Notes under the pieces: generated by a model
Databases searched by the model: none
What the model was told of the DNA's origin: nothing
Seen by the model: only the letters and a program-made list of their open reading frames with translations
Source of the DNA: an uncultured Lachnospiraceae bacterium
GTDB taxonomy: Bacteria > Bacillota > Clostridia > Lachnospirales > Lachnospiraceae
NCBI GenBank assembly: GCA_946566415.1
Contig: CAMNWW010000060.1
Coordinates: 1-10,240 of the forward strand
Direction: 5' to 3'
Length of the DNA: 10,240 nt
Translations under genes and position numbers: made by a program
In this document: one piece after another, positions 1 to 8,322 of the stretch
Layout of the letters: each line of letters opens with the position of its first letter
Position numbering within the stretch: the stretch's first letter is position 1

Positions 1-1400
1 AAAAAATCAGGAACTACGACTCTCTTCTTTCCCATGGCGACGTCAAATCACGAAAAATTGTCCTTGATATTACGGAAAAGACACTCTGCCGTCTGGATTC
101 CTATGAGCGCATCAAAAGTATTATGCATCTGGATGGCGATATATTACATATCGGAAAACGTACATGGGATTTATCTAAGAAAAAGAACGTTTATCTGCTC
201 GGCGCCGGCAAAGCATGCAACCATATGGCAATGGCTGTAGATGAGATTCTGGGAGACCGTCTGACAAAGGGCATTGCGATTGTTAAAATTTCTGAGGAAA
301 CCGACCGTTTCCAAAACACGGACGTCTATGTCGGCGGCCACCCTCTGCCGAACCAGGCAGGTTATGAAGCCTGTCTGAAAATATTGGATCTCGTGGACCA
401 TGCCGGTCCGGACGATCTGTTCATTGTTGTCATCAGCGGCGGCAGTTCCGCCCTAATGAGCTGTCCGATCGAAGGCATCACTCTGGAAGACGAGATCAAG
501 ACGACGGATGTTATGCTAAAATCCGGCGCCGGGATCTATGAGATCAACGCAATCCGCCGCCACATTTCCGCAATGAACGGCGGGATGCTTGCCAAAAGAA
601 TCCAATCGGTGGGAGCAGAGCTGATCGGCTTTGGAATCAGTGATGCCGTCGGCACGCCTGCTACCGGGGATATCGGCATTCCCTACGAAAAATATATGAG
701 TACGCCGATGGGTCCTGATAAGACGACTTTGGAGGACGCGAGAAGGGTCATCCGCGATTACAACGTGGCCGACCGTCTGCCCGGGAATGTTGTGGACTAT
801 CTGATGAATGTAGGACCGGAGGGAGAAACACCGAAGGAATTTCCCGACAACACATATTTCCTTCTGAACACTTTGCCCGACTCCTGTATTTACGCAAAGG
901 AGATCGCTGAGGAAATGGGTATTCCCGCCGTTATTTTATCCTCCTTCTTAGAAGGTGAGAGCAAGGATGCCGGTTCATTCTTCGCTTCCATTGCCCGGGA
1001 AGCCCAGGTCTACGGAAATCCCGTCAAACCGCCCTGTGTTATCTTAAGCTCCGGCGAGACGACGACTCAGATACTTGGCAACAGCCTGATTACAGGTCAT
1101 GGCGGTCCAGGTCAGGAATTAACACTAAGCTTCTCTATCCTTGCCGCGAAAACAAAGGGCGCCTGCATGCTTTCTATTGACTCCGAAGGTACGGACGGAA
1201 CCACTTCTGTCGCCGGGGGACTTTGCGATTCCAGCAGCTATCCGGCCGCCCTGGAAAAAGGCGTCGACGTCCATGCCGCCCTCCGGGGGCATGCCTGCTA
1301 TGAAGCGCTGGAGAAAATGGGGGACGCTGTATTTACCGGAAATACCGGCACGAACCTTTGCGATTTTAACATACTATATATTCCGAAAGTTGAGGATTGA
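1..1400 (+). CDS. Glycerate 2-kinase (DUF4147/MOFRL family), 5' end cut by window
   Basis: Family role: ATP-dependent phosphorylation of D-glycerate, or a related sugar acid, to 2-phosphoglycerate in the cytoplasm. The reading frame (phase from base 3) is open from the first base, giving 465 visible residues. The ATG at 123 is internal, has no ribosome binding site, and follows about 40 residues of plausible N-terminal protein, so the true start lies just upstream of the window. The N-terminal DUF4147 domain shows LLGAGKA (residues 65-71), GGHPLPN (111-117), ISGGSSAL (144-151) and NAIRRHIS (182-189) followed by NGG. The C-terminal MOFRL domain shows SSGETTT (349-355), GHGGPGQE (365-372), EGTDGTTSVAG (395-405) and GNTGTNL (446-452). 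The usual GGRNQE of many relatives reads GGPGQE here, so an Arg position is Pro. The stop is 4 nt before the enolase-like gene, which implies an operon and a linked reaction. The family is certain; the exact substrate is inferred. Confidence 0.92.
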   Translation, partial: KIRNYDSLLSHGDVKSRKIVLDITEKTLCRLDSYERIKSIMHLDGDILHIGKRTWDLSKKKNVYLLGAGKACNHMAMAVDEILGDRLTKGIAIVKISEETDRFQNTDVYVGGHPLPNQAGYEACLKILDLVDHAGPDDLFIVVISGGSSALMSCPIEGITLEDEIKTTDVMLKSGAGIYEINAIRRHISAMNGGMLAKRIQSVGAELIGFGISDAVGTPATGDIGIPYEKYMSTPMGPDKTTLEDARRVIRDYNVADRLPGNVVDYLMNVGPEGETPKEFPDNTYFLLNTLPDSCIYAKEIAEEMGIPAVILSSFLEGESKDAGSFFASIAREAQVYGNPVKPPCVILSSGETTTQILGNSLITGHGGPGQELTLSFSILAAKTKGACMLSIDSEGTDGTTSVAGGLCDSSSYPAALEKGVDVHAALRGHACYEALEKMGDAVFTGNTGTNLCDFNILYIPKVED

Positions 1401-1404
1401 TATC

Positions 1405-2679
1405 ATGAGTTCAAAAATCAAATCTATCCACGCACGCCAGATTGTGGACTGCAAATGCCGCCCCATGGTGGAAGTCGATGTTGTGACAGACGACGGCCAT
1501 CTCGGGAGAGGCTGCGCACCTACAGGCTCCTCTGTAGGAATGTTCGAGTCATGCGTACTTCGGGATAATGACCCGAACGAATACCACGGACTGAGCGTAC
1601 ACAAAGCGGTGGACAATGTAAACAAAATAATTGCGCCTGCGATATGCGGCATGGACGCCGCTCGCCAGGATGAAATCGATCAGGTTATGATTGATCTGGA
1701 CGGCACACCGGACAAGTCCGCCCTTGGAGGAAACGCAGTTTACTCTACCTCCATCGCCGTTCTCAGGGCCGCCGCCGAGTGCGCGCGTAGACCCTTGTAT
1801 CAATATATTGCCGGAAAATCTATCCAGACCGTTCCCATACCGAGCTTTAATGTCATTAACGGCGGACATTATACGGATCTCACCCAGCCGTTCAATGAAT
1901 TTATCATCATGCCTTATGGAGCGTCGGATATTTACGAAGCTGTCGAGATGGGTATCAATACCTTTCAAGAGCTGGAAAAAGTTATAACAGGCTATCTGGG
2001 GCGCAAACCGGAGGTCGCCCCTTCATATGGTTATGCATCTCCCTCCGAGGACGCCGAAGTGAATCTCGAACTGATTTCAGAAGCTATCGAGAACTGTGGA
2101 TACACCGGGAAAATCGGCTTTGCCTTTGATTGTGCCTCCAGCGAAATGTATGACAGGAAAACAAAAACATATCTTTTAAAAGGAAAACGTGTCGATTCCG
2201 ATGAACTAATCGCCTACACAAAAATGTTAACTGAAAAGTTTAATTTTGTATTTATCGAAGACTTGCTCGATGAGGAGGACTGGGAAGGCTACCAGAAAGC
2301 CCATAAGGAAATCGCCCGCACGAATCTTATCGGCGACGATTTTATTGTGACAAATCTGACGCGGATTAAAAGGGCTTATGAAATGGATGCGTTGGACGGC
2401 TTCATCCTCAAGCCGAATCAGGTAGGAACCATCACCGAGGCCCTGCAGACCTACGCCTTTGCAAAGGAGCACGGCCTTATCGCCATCCCGTCCGGCAGGG
2501 CCGGCGGAGTCATCGGCGACGTTGTCATGGATCTGGCGGTCGGCCTTAAGGTCGGATTTATCAAAAACGGCGCCCCCAGATCAGGGGAGCGTATAGACAA
2601 GTTGAATTTTTTGATGCGTGCGTGCGACCTTACTCCCGGATGCCGATTAGCGAATATCAGACCCTTATTAAAGTATTAA
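1405..2679 (+). CDS. Divergent enolase-superfamily protein (enolase-like)
   Basis: 424 residues, close to normal enolase length (about 430) and alignable end to end by eye. The ATG follows the kinase stop by 4 nt with GAGG at 1392-1395, so translation is probably coupled. Kept: Ser in the mobile loop (GSSVG, 41-45), metal ligands D242 (FDCASSE), E285 (FIEDLLDE) and D311/D312 (GDDFIVTN), lysines K336 (LKPNQVGTITE) and K387 (IKNGAP). Changed: the enolase motif GDEGGFAP reads APSYGYAS (205-212), so the catalytic Glu is Ser207. SHRSGE reads SGRAGG (363-368), so the His is Gly. GGAHAD reads GGHYTD (153-158), moving or losing another His. True enolase converts 2-phosphoglycerate to phosphoenolpyruvate. 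Here only the superfamily fold, Mg binding and the Lys pair can be claimed. The kinase partner suggests a phosphorylated glycerate-like substrate, or a regulatory role. A housekeeping enolase is probably encoded elsewhere. Confidence 0.88.
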   Translation: MSSKIKSIHARQIVDCKCRPMVEVDVVTDDGHLGRGCAPTGSSVGMFESCVLRDNDPNEYHGLSVHKAVDNVNKIIAPAICGMDAARQDEIDQVMIDLDGTPDKSALGGNAVYSTSIAVLRAAAECARRPLYQYIAGKSIQTVPIPSFNVINGGHYTDLTQPFNEFIIMPYGASDIYEAVEMGINTFQELEKVITGYLGRKPEVAPSYGYASPSEDAEVNLELISEAIENCGYTGKIGFAFDCASSEMYDRKTKTYLLKGKRVDSDELIAYTKMLTEKFNFVFIEDLLDEEDWEGYQKAHKEIARTNLIGDDFIVTNLTRIKRAYEMDALDGFILKPNQVGTITEALQTYAFAKEHGLIAIPSGRAGGVIGDVVMDLAVGLKVGFIKNGAPRSGERIDKLNFLMRACDLTPGCRLANIRPLLKY

Positions 2680-2688
2680 GTATTACTC

Positions 2689-2717
2689 TTGCGAAAATCT
2701 CCAGCGCACGGTATGAT
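2689..2717 (+). promoter_or_regulatory. Sigma-A promoter for the MATE gene
   Basis: TTGCGA (2689-2694), a 17-bp spacer, and TATGAT (2712-2717). The -35 matches consensus at 4 of 6 positions and the -10 at 5 of 6. It lies in the 78-bp gap after the enolase-like gene, so the transporter can be transcribed on its own. No terminator hairpin is visible between the enolase-like stop and this promoter, so read-through is also possible. Confidence 0.6.
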
Positions 2718-2757
2718 AGTGTTTAAACTGTACTACAGAAATGGAGAATGATATACC

Positions 2758-4092
2758 ATGACAGATTTGACGAAGGATCCTGTGTTTCGGACCATGTGTC
2801 TTTTTGCCCTGCCCATGATACTGGGAAATATACTGCAGCAGGGTTATAATGTCGTAGACACTTGGGTAGTGGGGCATTACGTAGGTCCCGGCGCATTGGC
2901 CGCGGTCGGCTCCTCGTTTGCGCTGATGACCTTTCTGACTTCCGTCCTTTTAGGACTATGCATGGGAAGCGGAATCGTATTTTCCCGCTGCTTCGGAAGA
3001 CAGGACAATAAGGCTTTAGAGAAAAGTATCTGTGCGTCCTTTGTTCTGGTCACAGCCACGACCGTCGTTCTTACCACAGTCGCCTTGATAAACGTAGATT
3101 TAATTATCCGTTGGCTAAACATTCCCGAGGAAATCACACAGGTGATCAAAGAATATCTGATTCTTGTCTTTTGGGGAATACCGGCCGTAGCCGTCTACAA
3201 TTACTTTGGAGCGTATTTGAAAGCTATCGGCAATTCTGTTGTCCCGCTTTTGTTTCTCGGCGTTTCCACGGTTCTGAATATTGCGCTTGATATCCTGTTT
3301 GTCGCATACTTAGACCGCGGAGCTTCCGGTGCGGCCCAGGCGACTATCATTGCCCAGTACATTTCCGGCGCCGGTATCGGTGCATATGTCATCTTCAAGG
3401 ACAAGACGATACGTACAAGCCTCCGACATTTTACCCTCAGCAAAAACAGCCTGACGGAGATATCCAGCTATTCGCTTCTGACATGCCTGCAGCAGTCCGT
3501 GATGAACTTAGGGATCCTCATCGTGCAAGGACGGGTGAATAGTTTCGGGACCTCCGTCATGGCGGCGTTTGCCGCGTCCACTAAAATTGACGCATTTACC
3601 TATATGCCTGCCCAGGAATACGGGAACGCCTTTTCTACTTTTATCGCCCAGAACGCCGGGGCCAGAAAGAAGGACCGCATTACCAAAGGAATCCGGTATG
3701 CCTCTGCCACCGTCATTTCCTACTGTCTGCTTGCGTCCGCGGTTCTCTGGTTTTTAGCGCGGCCGCTGATGCTCCTCTTTATTGACGCGAAAGAGACGGC
3801 GATCATCGACGAGGGCGTCCGTATCCTGCATACGGTAGGACCGTTCTACAGCGGAATCGGATGCCTGTTCCTGCTTTACGGATTGTACCGGGCGCTCGGG
3901 CGGCCTGCGATGTCCGTTATACTCACCGTCGCCTCCCTCGGAACCCGGGTCGCCTTATCATATCTGCTGTCCTCCATCCCCTCGATCGGGGTCGCGGGCA
4001 TCTGGTGGTCGATTCCCATCGGGTGGGCGCTGGCGGATATGATCGGCGTCCTCTATTATCTAAAGAAAAAGGACAAGCTGCTTCTTCTATAA
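2758..4092 (+). CDS. MATE-family multidrug/organic cation efflux transporter
   Basis: An integral membrane antiporter of the MATE family, which exports drugs or metabolites in exchange for Na+ or H+. The 444 residues match the usual length and are rich in hydrophobic segments consistent with 12 membrane helices, in two repeated halves joined near residues 215-235. Family signatures are LPMILGNILQQGYNVVDTWV (18-37), ALAAVG (46-51), the stretch LDILFVAYLDRGASGAAQAT (177-196), AFSTFIAQNAGA (291-302) followed by a basic loop, and YRALGRP (377-383) in the second half. GGAG at 2743-2746, about 11 nt before the ATG, is the ribosome binding site. It has its own promoter and ends 7 nt from the convergent pyrG stop. 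Substrate cannot be told from sequence. The preceding metabolic pair gives only a weak hint that it might export a related metabolite. Confidence 0.93.
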   Translation: MTDLTKDPVFRTMCLFALPMILGNILQQGYNVVDTWVVGHYVGPGALAAVGSSFALMTFLTSVLLGLCMGSGIVFSRCFGRQDNKALEKSICASFVLVTATTVVLTTVALINVDLIIRWLNIPEEITQVIKEYLILVFWGIPAVAVYNYFGAYLKAIGNSVVPLLFLGVSTVLNIALDILFVAYLDRGASGAAQATIIAQYISGAGIGAYVIFKDKTIRTSLRHFTLSKNSLTEISSYSLLTCLQQSVMNLGILIVQGRVNSFGTSVMAAFAASTKIDAFTYMPAQEYGNAFSTFIAQNAGARKKDRITKGIRYASATVISYCLLASAVLWFLARPLMLLFIDAKETAIIDEGVRILHTVGPFYSGIGCLFLLYGLYRALGRPAMSVILTVASLGTRVALSYLLSSIPSIGVAGIWWSIPIGWALADMIGVLYYLKKKDKLLLL

Positions 4093-4099
4093 CGGAATC

Positions 4100-5704
<1,605 letters not shown>

Positions 5705-5727
5705 ACAACATTCTCCTTCTTTGATTC

Positions 5728-7308
5728 TTATTTCCCACTGTCGCCGTAATTAGAAAGTACTCTGGCAGAAGGGTCCTTCACGTCACAGCCTTCCCAGTCC
5801 TTATTCGGCATCCAGAAATCCACGATCATTTCCCCCTGCCCTGGATAGTATTTCTCAAATATCTCCCTGTACAGCAGGGATTCCTTGGTAAAGGGCCTTG
5901 CATGGTCATATTTTTTACACCCGTTTTCAAATTCCACTTCCGTATAATATGCCTCGGCATATTCTTTCAAATAATCCACCATGGAATGCCCCACCGCGTC
6001 AGAAAAGGCAGCCTTTTCTCTCCAAAGGATTTCTTCGGGCAGATAGTCCCCCTTTTCAAACGCGTGGCGGAGCAGATATTTGCCTTTTCCATACTTGTTC
6101 AGCTTCATTTCCGGGTCTATGGACATGACATATTTCACAAAATCAATGTCGCCGAAGGGCACCCGCGCCTCCAGCGAGTTTACGGAAATACATCTGTCCG
6201 CCCGAAGTACGTCGTACATATGAAGCTCCCGGATCCTCTTTACGGACTCTTCCTGAAACGCAGCGGCGTCCGGTGCAAAATCCGTATACTTATATCCGAA
6301 CAGCTCGTCTGATATCTCGCCTGTCAGCAGGACCCGGATATCGGTCCGTTCATGTATCGCCTTGCATATCAGATACATTCCCATGCTCGCCCGGATGGTC
6401 GTGATGTCAAATGTCCCCAGAAGATGAATGACTTGCTCTAAAGCAAACAGTACGTCTTCCTTCGTTATGATAATCTCCGTATGGTCACTGCCGATATAAT
6501 CCGCCGCCTGCTTCGCGTATTTCAGATCAATCGCATCCTCGCTCATGCCGATCGCAAATGTTTTGATCGGCTCGCTGCTCTTTTTTGCGGCGATAGCGCA
6601 TACCAGGGAGGAATCCAGTCCGCCGGAAAGCAGAAATCCCACTTTTACGTCAGCCACCAGCCTTTTCTCCACCCCGGCGACAAGTTTATCGTGAATCTTC
6701 CGACAGGCTGTCTCCAGATCGTCGCCGCTAATCTCGGATACCTTAGCGATGTCGCAGTAACAGATAAACTCCCCGTTCTTATAATAATGCCCCGGCGGAA
6801 ACGGCATGATCCTTTCCGCCAGCCCTACAAGGTTTTTCGCCTCACTTGCAAAAATGATCACACCATTTTCATCATATCCATAGTACAGCGGACGGATACC
6901 GATCGGATCTCTTGCCGCGATATATTCTTTGGTTCTTCCGTCATATATTACGCAGGCAAATTCCGCGTCCAGCATTTTGAACATCCCTACGCCGTACTCA
7001 AAATACATCGGAAGCAAAATCTCGCAATCCGACTCGCTGGCAAATGAATACTGGGACGACAGCTTCTCCCTCAGCTTCTCAAATCCATAAATCTCCCCGT
7101 TACAGACGACATAGCTCCCTTCCCTCTCAAACGGCTGCATCGCTTCCGGCGTGAGTCCCATGATGGCAAGCCTGTGAAAACCTAAAATCCCATTCCCCGT
7201 GTCAATGATCCGGCTGTCGTCCGGTCCTCTGGAAATGGTTCTTTCAAATCCCTTCTGAAATATATCAAGATCGGCGCCTCTCCCGCAGTAACCCATAATC
7301 GAACACAT
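5728..7308 (-). CDS. asnB: Asparagine synthetase, glutamine-hydrolysing
   Basis: Converts aspartate, ATP and glutamine to asparagine. 526 residues from the chosen start at 7308, an ATG followed directly by TGT. This puts Cys2, the glutaminase nucleophile, at the N-terminus, and AGGAGG lies 8 nt upstream. A longer frame reaching 7344 would bury this Cys and is rejected. The N-terminal Ntn-type amidotransferase domain shows MCSIMGY (1-7), RGPDDS (27-32), HRLAI (45-49), NGEIYG (70-75) and ESD (92-94). The C-terminal synthetase domain shows the PP-loop LLSGGLDSS (226-234), TGEISDELFGY (329-339), EARVPF (380-385), GKGKYLLR (407-414) and WREKAAFSD (429-437). It appears complete and functional. It is the first gene of a probable asnB-pyrG operon, with its own promoter and a hairpin in the leader. 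It lies beside a glutamine synthetase gene across the restriction-modification module. Confidence 0.97.
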   Translation of the reverse strand: MCSIMGYCGRGADLDIFQKGFERTISRGPDDSRIIDTGNGILGFHRLAIMGLTPEAMQPFEREGSYVVCNGEIYGFEKLREKLSSQYSFASESDCEILLPMYFEYGVGMFKMLDAEFACVIYDGRTKEYIAARDPIGIRPLYYGYDENGVIIFASEAKNLVGLAERIMPFPPGHYYKNGEFICYCDIAKVSEISGDDLETACRKIHDKLVAGVEKRLVADVKVGFLLSGGLDSSLVCAIAAKKSSEPIKTFAIGMSEDAIDLKYAKQAADYIGSDHTEIIITKEDVLFALEQVIHLLGTFDITTIRASMGMYLICKAIHERTDIRVLLTGEISDELFGYKYTDFAPDAAAFQEESVKRIRELHMYDVLRADRCISVNSLEARVPFGDIDFVKYVMSIDPEMKLNKYGKGKYLLRHAFEKGDYLPEEILWREKAAFSDAVGHSMVDYLKEYAEAYYTEVEFENGCKKYDHARPFTKESLLYREIFEKYYPGQGEMIVDFWMPNKDWEGCDVKDPSARVLSNYGDSGK

Positions 7309-7342
7309 AATATAACCCTCCTGTCCCCTTCTCCAATACGGC

Positions 7343-7382
7343 AAAAAGGGCGTCTTTGAGAGTATATCTCAAAGACGCCCTT
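7343..7382 (-). terminator. Perfect 16-bp stem-loop with U5 tract in the asnB leader: attenuator or terminator
   Basis: Arms at 7346-7361 and 7367-7382 are perfectly complementary with a 5-nt loop. On the minus strand the stem ends in GCCC-UUUUU (T run at 7347-7343), the form of an intrinsic terminator. It starts about 10 nt after the predicted asnB transcription start and ends about 35 nt before the asnB ATG. It could be a leader attenuator, a 5' stabilising stem, or the terminator of the controller/endonuclease transcript. No T-box motif or other known antiterminator was recognised. On the plus strand it is followed by only a weak T run. Confidence 0.7.
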
Positions 7383-7397
7383 GCCTTTACCTATCAC

Positions 7398-7426
7398 ACT
7401 TTACACCTATGATAAATGTTTGTCAA
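7398..7426 (-). promoter_or_regulatory. Sigma-A promoter for asnB-pyrG
   Basis: On the minus strand: perfect TTGACA (7426-7421), a 17-bp spacer, and TAAAGT (7403-7398; 4 of 6 to consensus). The predicted start near 7391 gives an RNA beginning GGUAAAGG and running straight into the 16-bp hairpin. TATCA and TGATAG half-sites flank the -10 box (7409-7414 and 7391-7396), resembling those at the glnA promoter. Confidence 0.6.
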
Positions 7427-7447
7427 CTGTTTTTTGTGAATTGAAAC

Positions 7448-7971
7448 CTACTCAAGATATGGTTTTAAATATTTATCAAAATGATCTGTTAAATCTTTAT
7501 CCGTCATATCAGGTCTCCACATAAAGAAATTCTTATCATACTCATCAAACCAAAAGGCAATTTCTCTGTTTCTTTTCGGGTCACGAGTTATATCGCCCAC
7601 AAACACAACCTTTCGTGTGCATTTCCCCGGCCCGCACTGCGGTCTTTACCTTCTACCCATCCATCCTGCCGTTTAATTTCGCCAAAAAGAATTTTACCTG
7701 TTCTGGTATTTTCAATAGCAAAATCCGGAGACACGCCCCACTTTGTAGTCTCGACCATAATAGGTGGATTATATATTTGACTTACAACATAATCCGGCAG
7801 CTGAACCTGTGCATACAGACTCTTCAAATGTTTGGGCTTTTCATACAGGATATATTCTGTCCCCTTCAAATGTTCCTTAAAAGCCTTATACAGATTTTTC
7901 TCCGCATTGGAGGCTTTTGTACCACTTTCTGTCTGCCAGTTTCCCCGGCCCGCTAACTCCTTTTTAGCCAC
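7448..7971 (-). pseudogene. MunI-like type II restriction endonuclease, broken by internal deletion and frameshift
   Basis: Intact relatives cut CAATTG before the second base. The start is GTG at 7971 with a perfect AAGGAGGT, whose first bases overlap the controller stop codon. Residues 1-121 read as MunI-type protein, including YEKPKHLK (43-50), SPDFAIENT (81-89), LFGEIKRQDGWVEGKD (95-110) and GRGNAHER (114-121). The PD...ExK residues D83, E98 and K100 are all present. Frame 1 then hits a stop at 7588. Another frame resumes at about 7609 with VVFVGDITRDPK and runs through FWFDEYDKNFFMWRP to a stop at 7448-7450, 53 residues that look like the normal C-terminus. From my memory of MunI (202 residues), about 28 codons are missing. 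The total of 524 nt against 609 expected fits an 85-bp deletion. The product would be a 127-residue fragment, very probably inactive. Confidence 0.88.
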
Positions 7972-7982
7972 TATGTACCTCC

Positions 7983-8189
7983 TTACAATCCTTTAAATAG
8001 TTCCTCAAGGCTCACTCCCAGACCCCTTGCAATTTTATCAATATTTTTGAGCGAAATATTGCGTTTGCCGCTTTCGACAGATGCATAATAGGTTCGATCC
8101 ATATCTATAGACAGCGCAAACTTCTCTTGACTAATCCCCAGATTATTTCTCAACTGTTTTATTTGTTCACCAAATTTTTCTGTAATCAT
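7983..8189 (-). CDS. XRE-family HTH controller (C) protein of the restriction-modification module
   Basis: A 68-residue helix-turn-helix protein of the size and form of R-M controller proteins (compare C.PvuII), which as dimers bind their own promoter and time endonuclease expression. The HTH covers about residues 18-45: GISQEKFALSIDMDRTYYAS, then VESGKRNISL, followed by NIDKIARGLGVSLEELF, the usual dimerisation helix and end. It appears complete. The ATG at 8189 is preceded by GAGGTG. The stop lies 11 nt before the endonuclease GTG and merges with its Shine-Dalgarno, so the two were co-translated. A palindrome overlaps its promoter, consistent with autoregulation. A plain XRE repressor role cannot be excluded, but the position argues for a C protein. 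Confidence 0.88.
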   Translation of the reverse strand: MITEKFGEQIKQLRNNLGISQEKFALSIDMDRTYYASVESGKRNISLKNIDKIARGLGVSLEELFKGL

Positions 8190-8207
8190 AAACGCACCTC
8201 ATGATAT

Positions 8208-8236
8208 ATTATATTTATTTGTTGCTTATACGGCAA
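8208..8236 (-). promoter_or_regulatory. Promoter of the controller/endonuclease genes
   Basis: Minus strand: TTGCCG (8236-8231; 4 of 6), a 17-bp spacer, and perfect TATAAT (8213-8208). The start is predicted near 8201, so the leader is only about 12 nt and the GAGGTG site lies at the very 5' end. Short or absent leaders are common for C-protein genes. The -35 box lies inside the central part of the 31-bp palindrome. Confidence 0.65.
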
Positions 8237-8251
8237 CGGATTATAAGCAAC
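8221..8251. promoter_or_regulatory. Controller-protein operator (C-box-like palindrome)
   Basis: The 10-bp arms GTTGCTTATA (8221-8230) and TATAAGCAAC (8242-8251) are perfectly inverted around 11 bp. A third half-site, GCAAC (8233-8237), lies in the middle and forms a nested GTTGC-N7-GCAAC repeat with the left arm. The element covers the -35 and spacer of the controller promoter and ends 9 bp before the methyltransferase -35. This fits binding by two C-protein dimers. The sequence differs from the well-known GACT/AGTC C-boxes, so assignment rests on position and symmetry. Confidence 0.65.
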
Positions 8252-8260
8252 ACTGCTTTC

Positions 8261-8289
8261 TTGACTATTGGAAGTATAGCAGTTATAAT
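8261..8289 (+). promoter_or_regulatory. Promoter of the methyltransferase gene
   Basis: TTGACT (8261-8266; 5 of 6), a 17-bp spacer, and perfect TATAAT (8284-8289), with a start near 8296. It is near-consensus and mostly outside the operator, as expected for a methyltransferase that must be made early and steadily. Confidence 0.72.
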
Positions 8290-8322
8290 AATTTCTATCA
8301 ATCATGCAGCGGGAGAATGGTT

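Noticed and set aside
1141..1404. An upstream start for the enolase-like frame inside the kinase gene
   Set aside because: The added stretch overlaps the MOFRL domain in another frame and has no enolase similarity. The ATG at 1405 has a ribosome binding site and begins like other enolases.
6481..7047. A plus-strand open frame of 188 codons
   Set aside because: It is antisense to the asnB catalytic domain, with no recognisable motif and no convincing start context.
7309..7344. A 12-residue N-terminal extension of asnB
   Set aside because: Asparagine synthetase needs Cys directly after the initiator Met. ATG-TGT at 7308 has AGGAGG 8 nt upstream, and the extension would cover that site.
7346..7391. 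B. subtilis-type pyrG attenuation by G reiteration at the transcript start
   Set aside because: The predicted RNA begins GGUAAAGG rather than GGGC, and the 5' arm of the hairpin is not the pyrimidine-rich partner that mechanism needs. It is kept only as a remote option.
7383..7447. A T-box (asparagine-tRNA sensing) leader before asnB
   Set aside because: Between the predicted promoter and the hairpin there are only about 10 nt. No T-box sequence or multi-stem leader is present.
7588..7971. A complete 127-residue protein from the endonuclease start to the stop at 7588
   Set aside because: The last six residues are out of frame with the family, and the true C-terminus continues in another frame to 7448, so this is a truncated pseudogene product.
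8221..8251. The palindrome as an attachment site or transposon end
   Set aside because: It occurs once, inside the control region of the module, and overlaps a promoter, which suits an operator better. No recombinase gene is present.
8317..8322. An earlier ATG as the methyltransferase start
   Set aside because: It lies only 2 bases after GGGA, too close for normal initiation. The ATG at 8323 has the proper 7-nt spacing.
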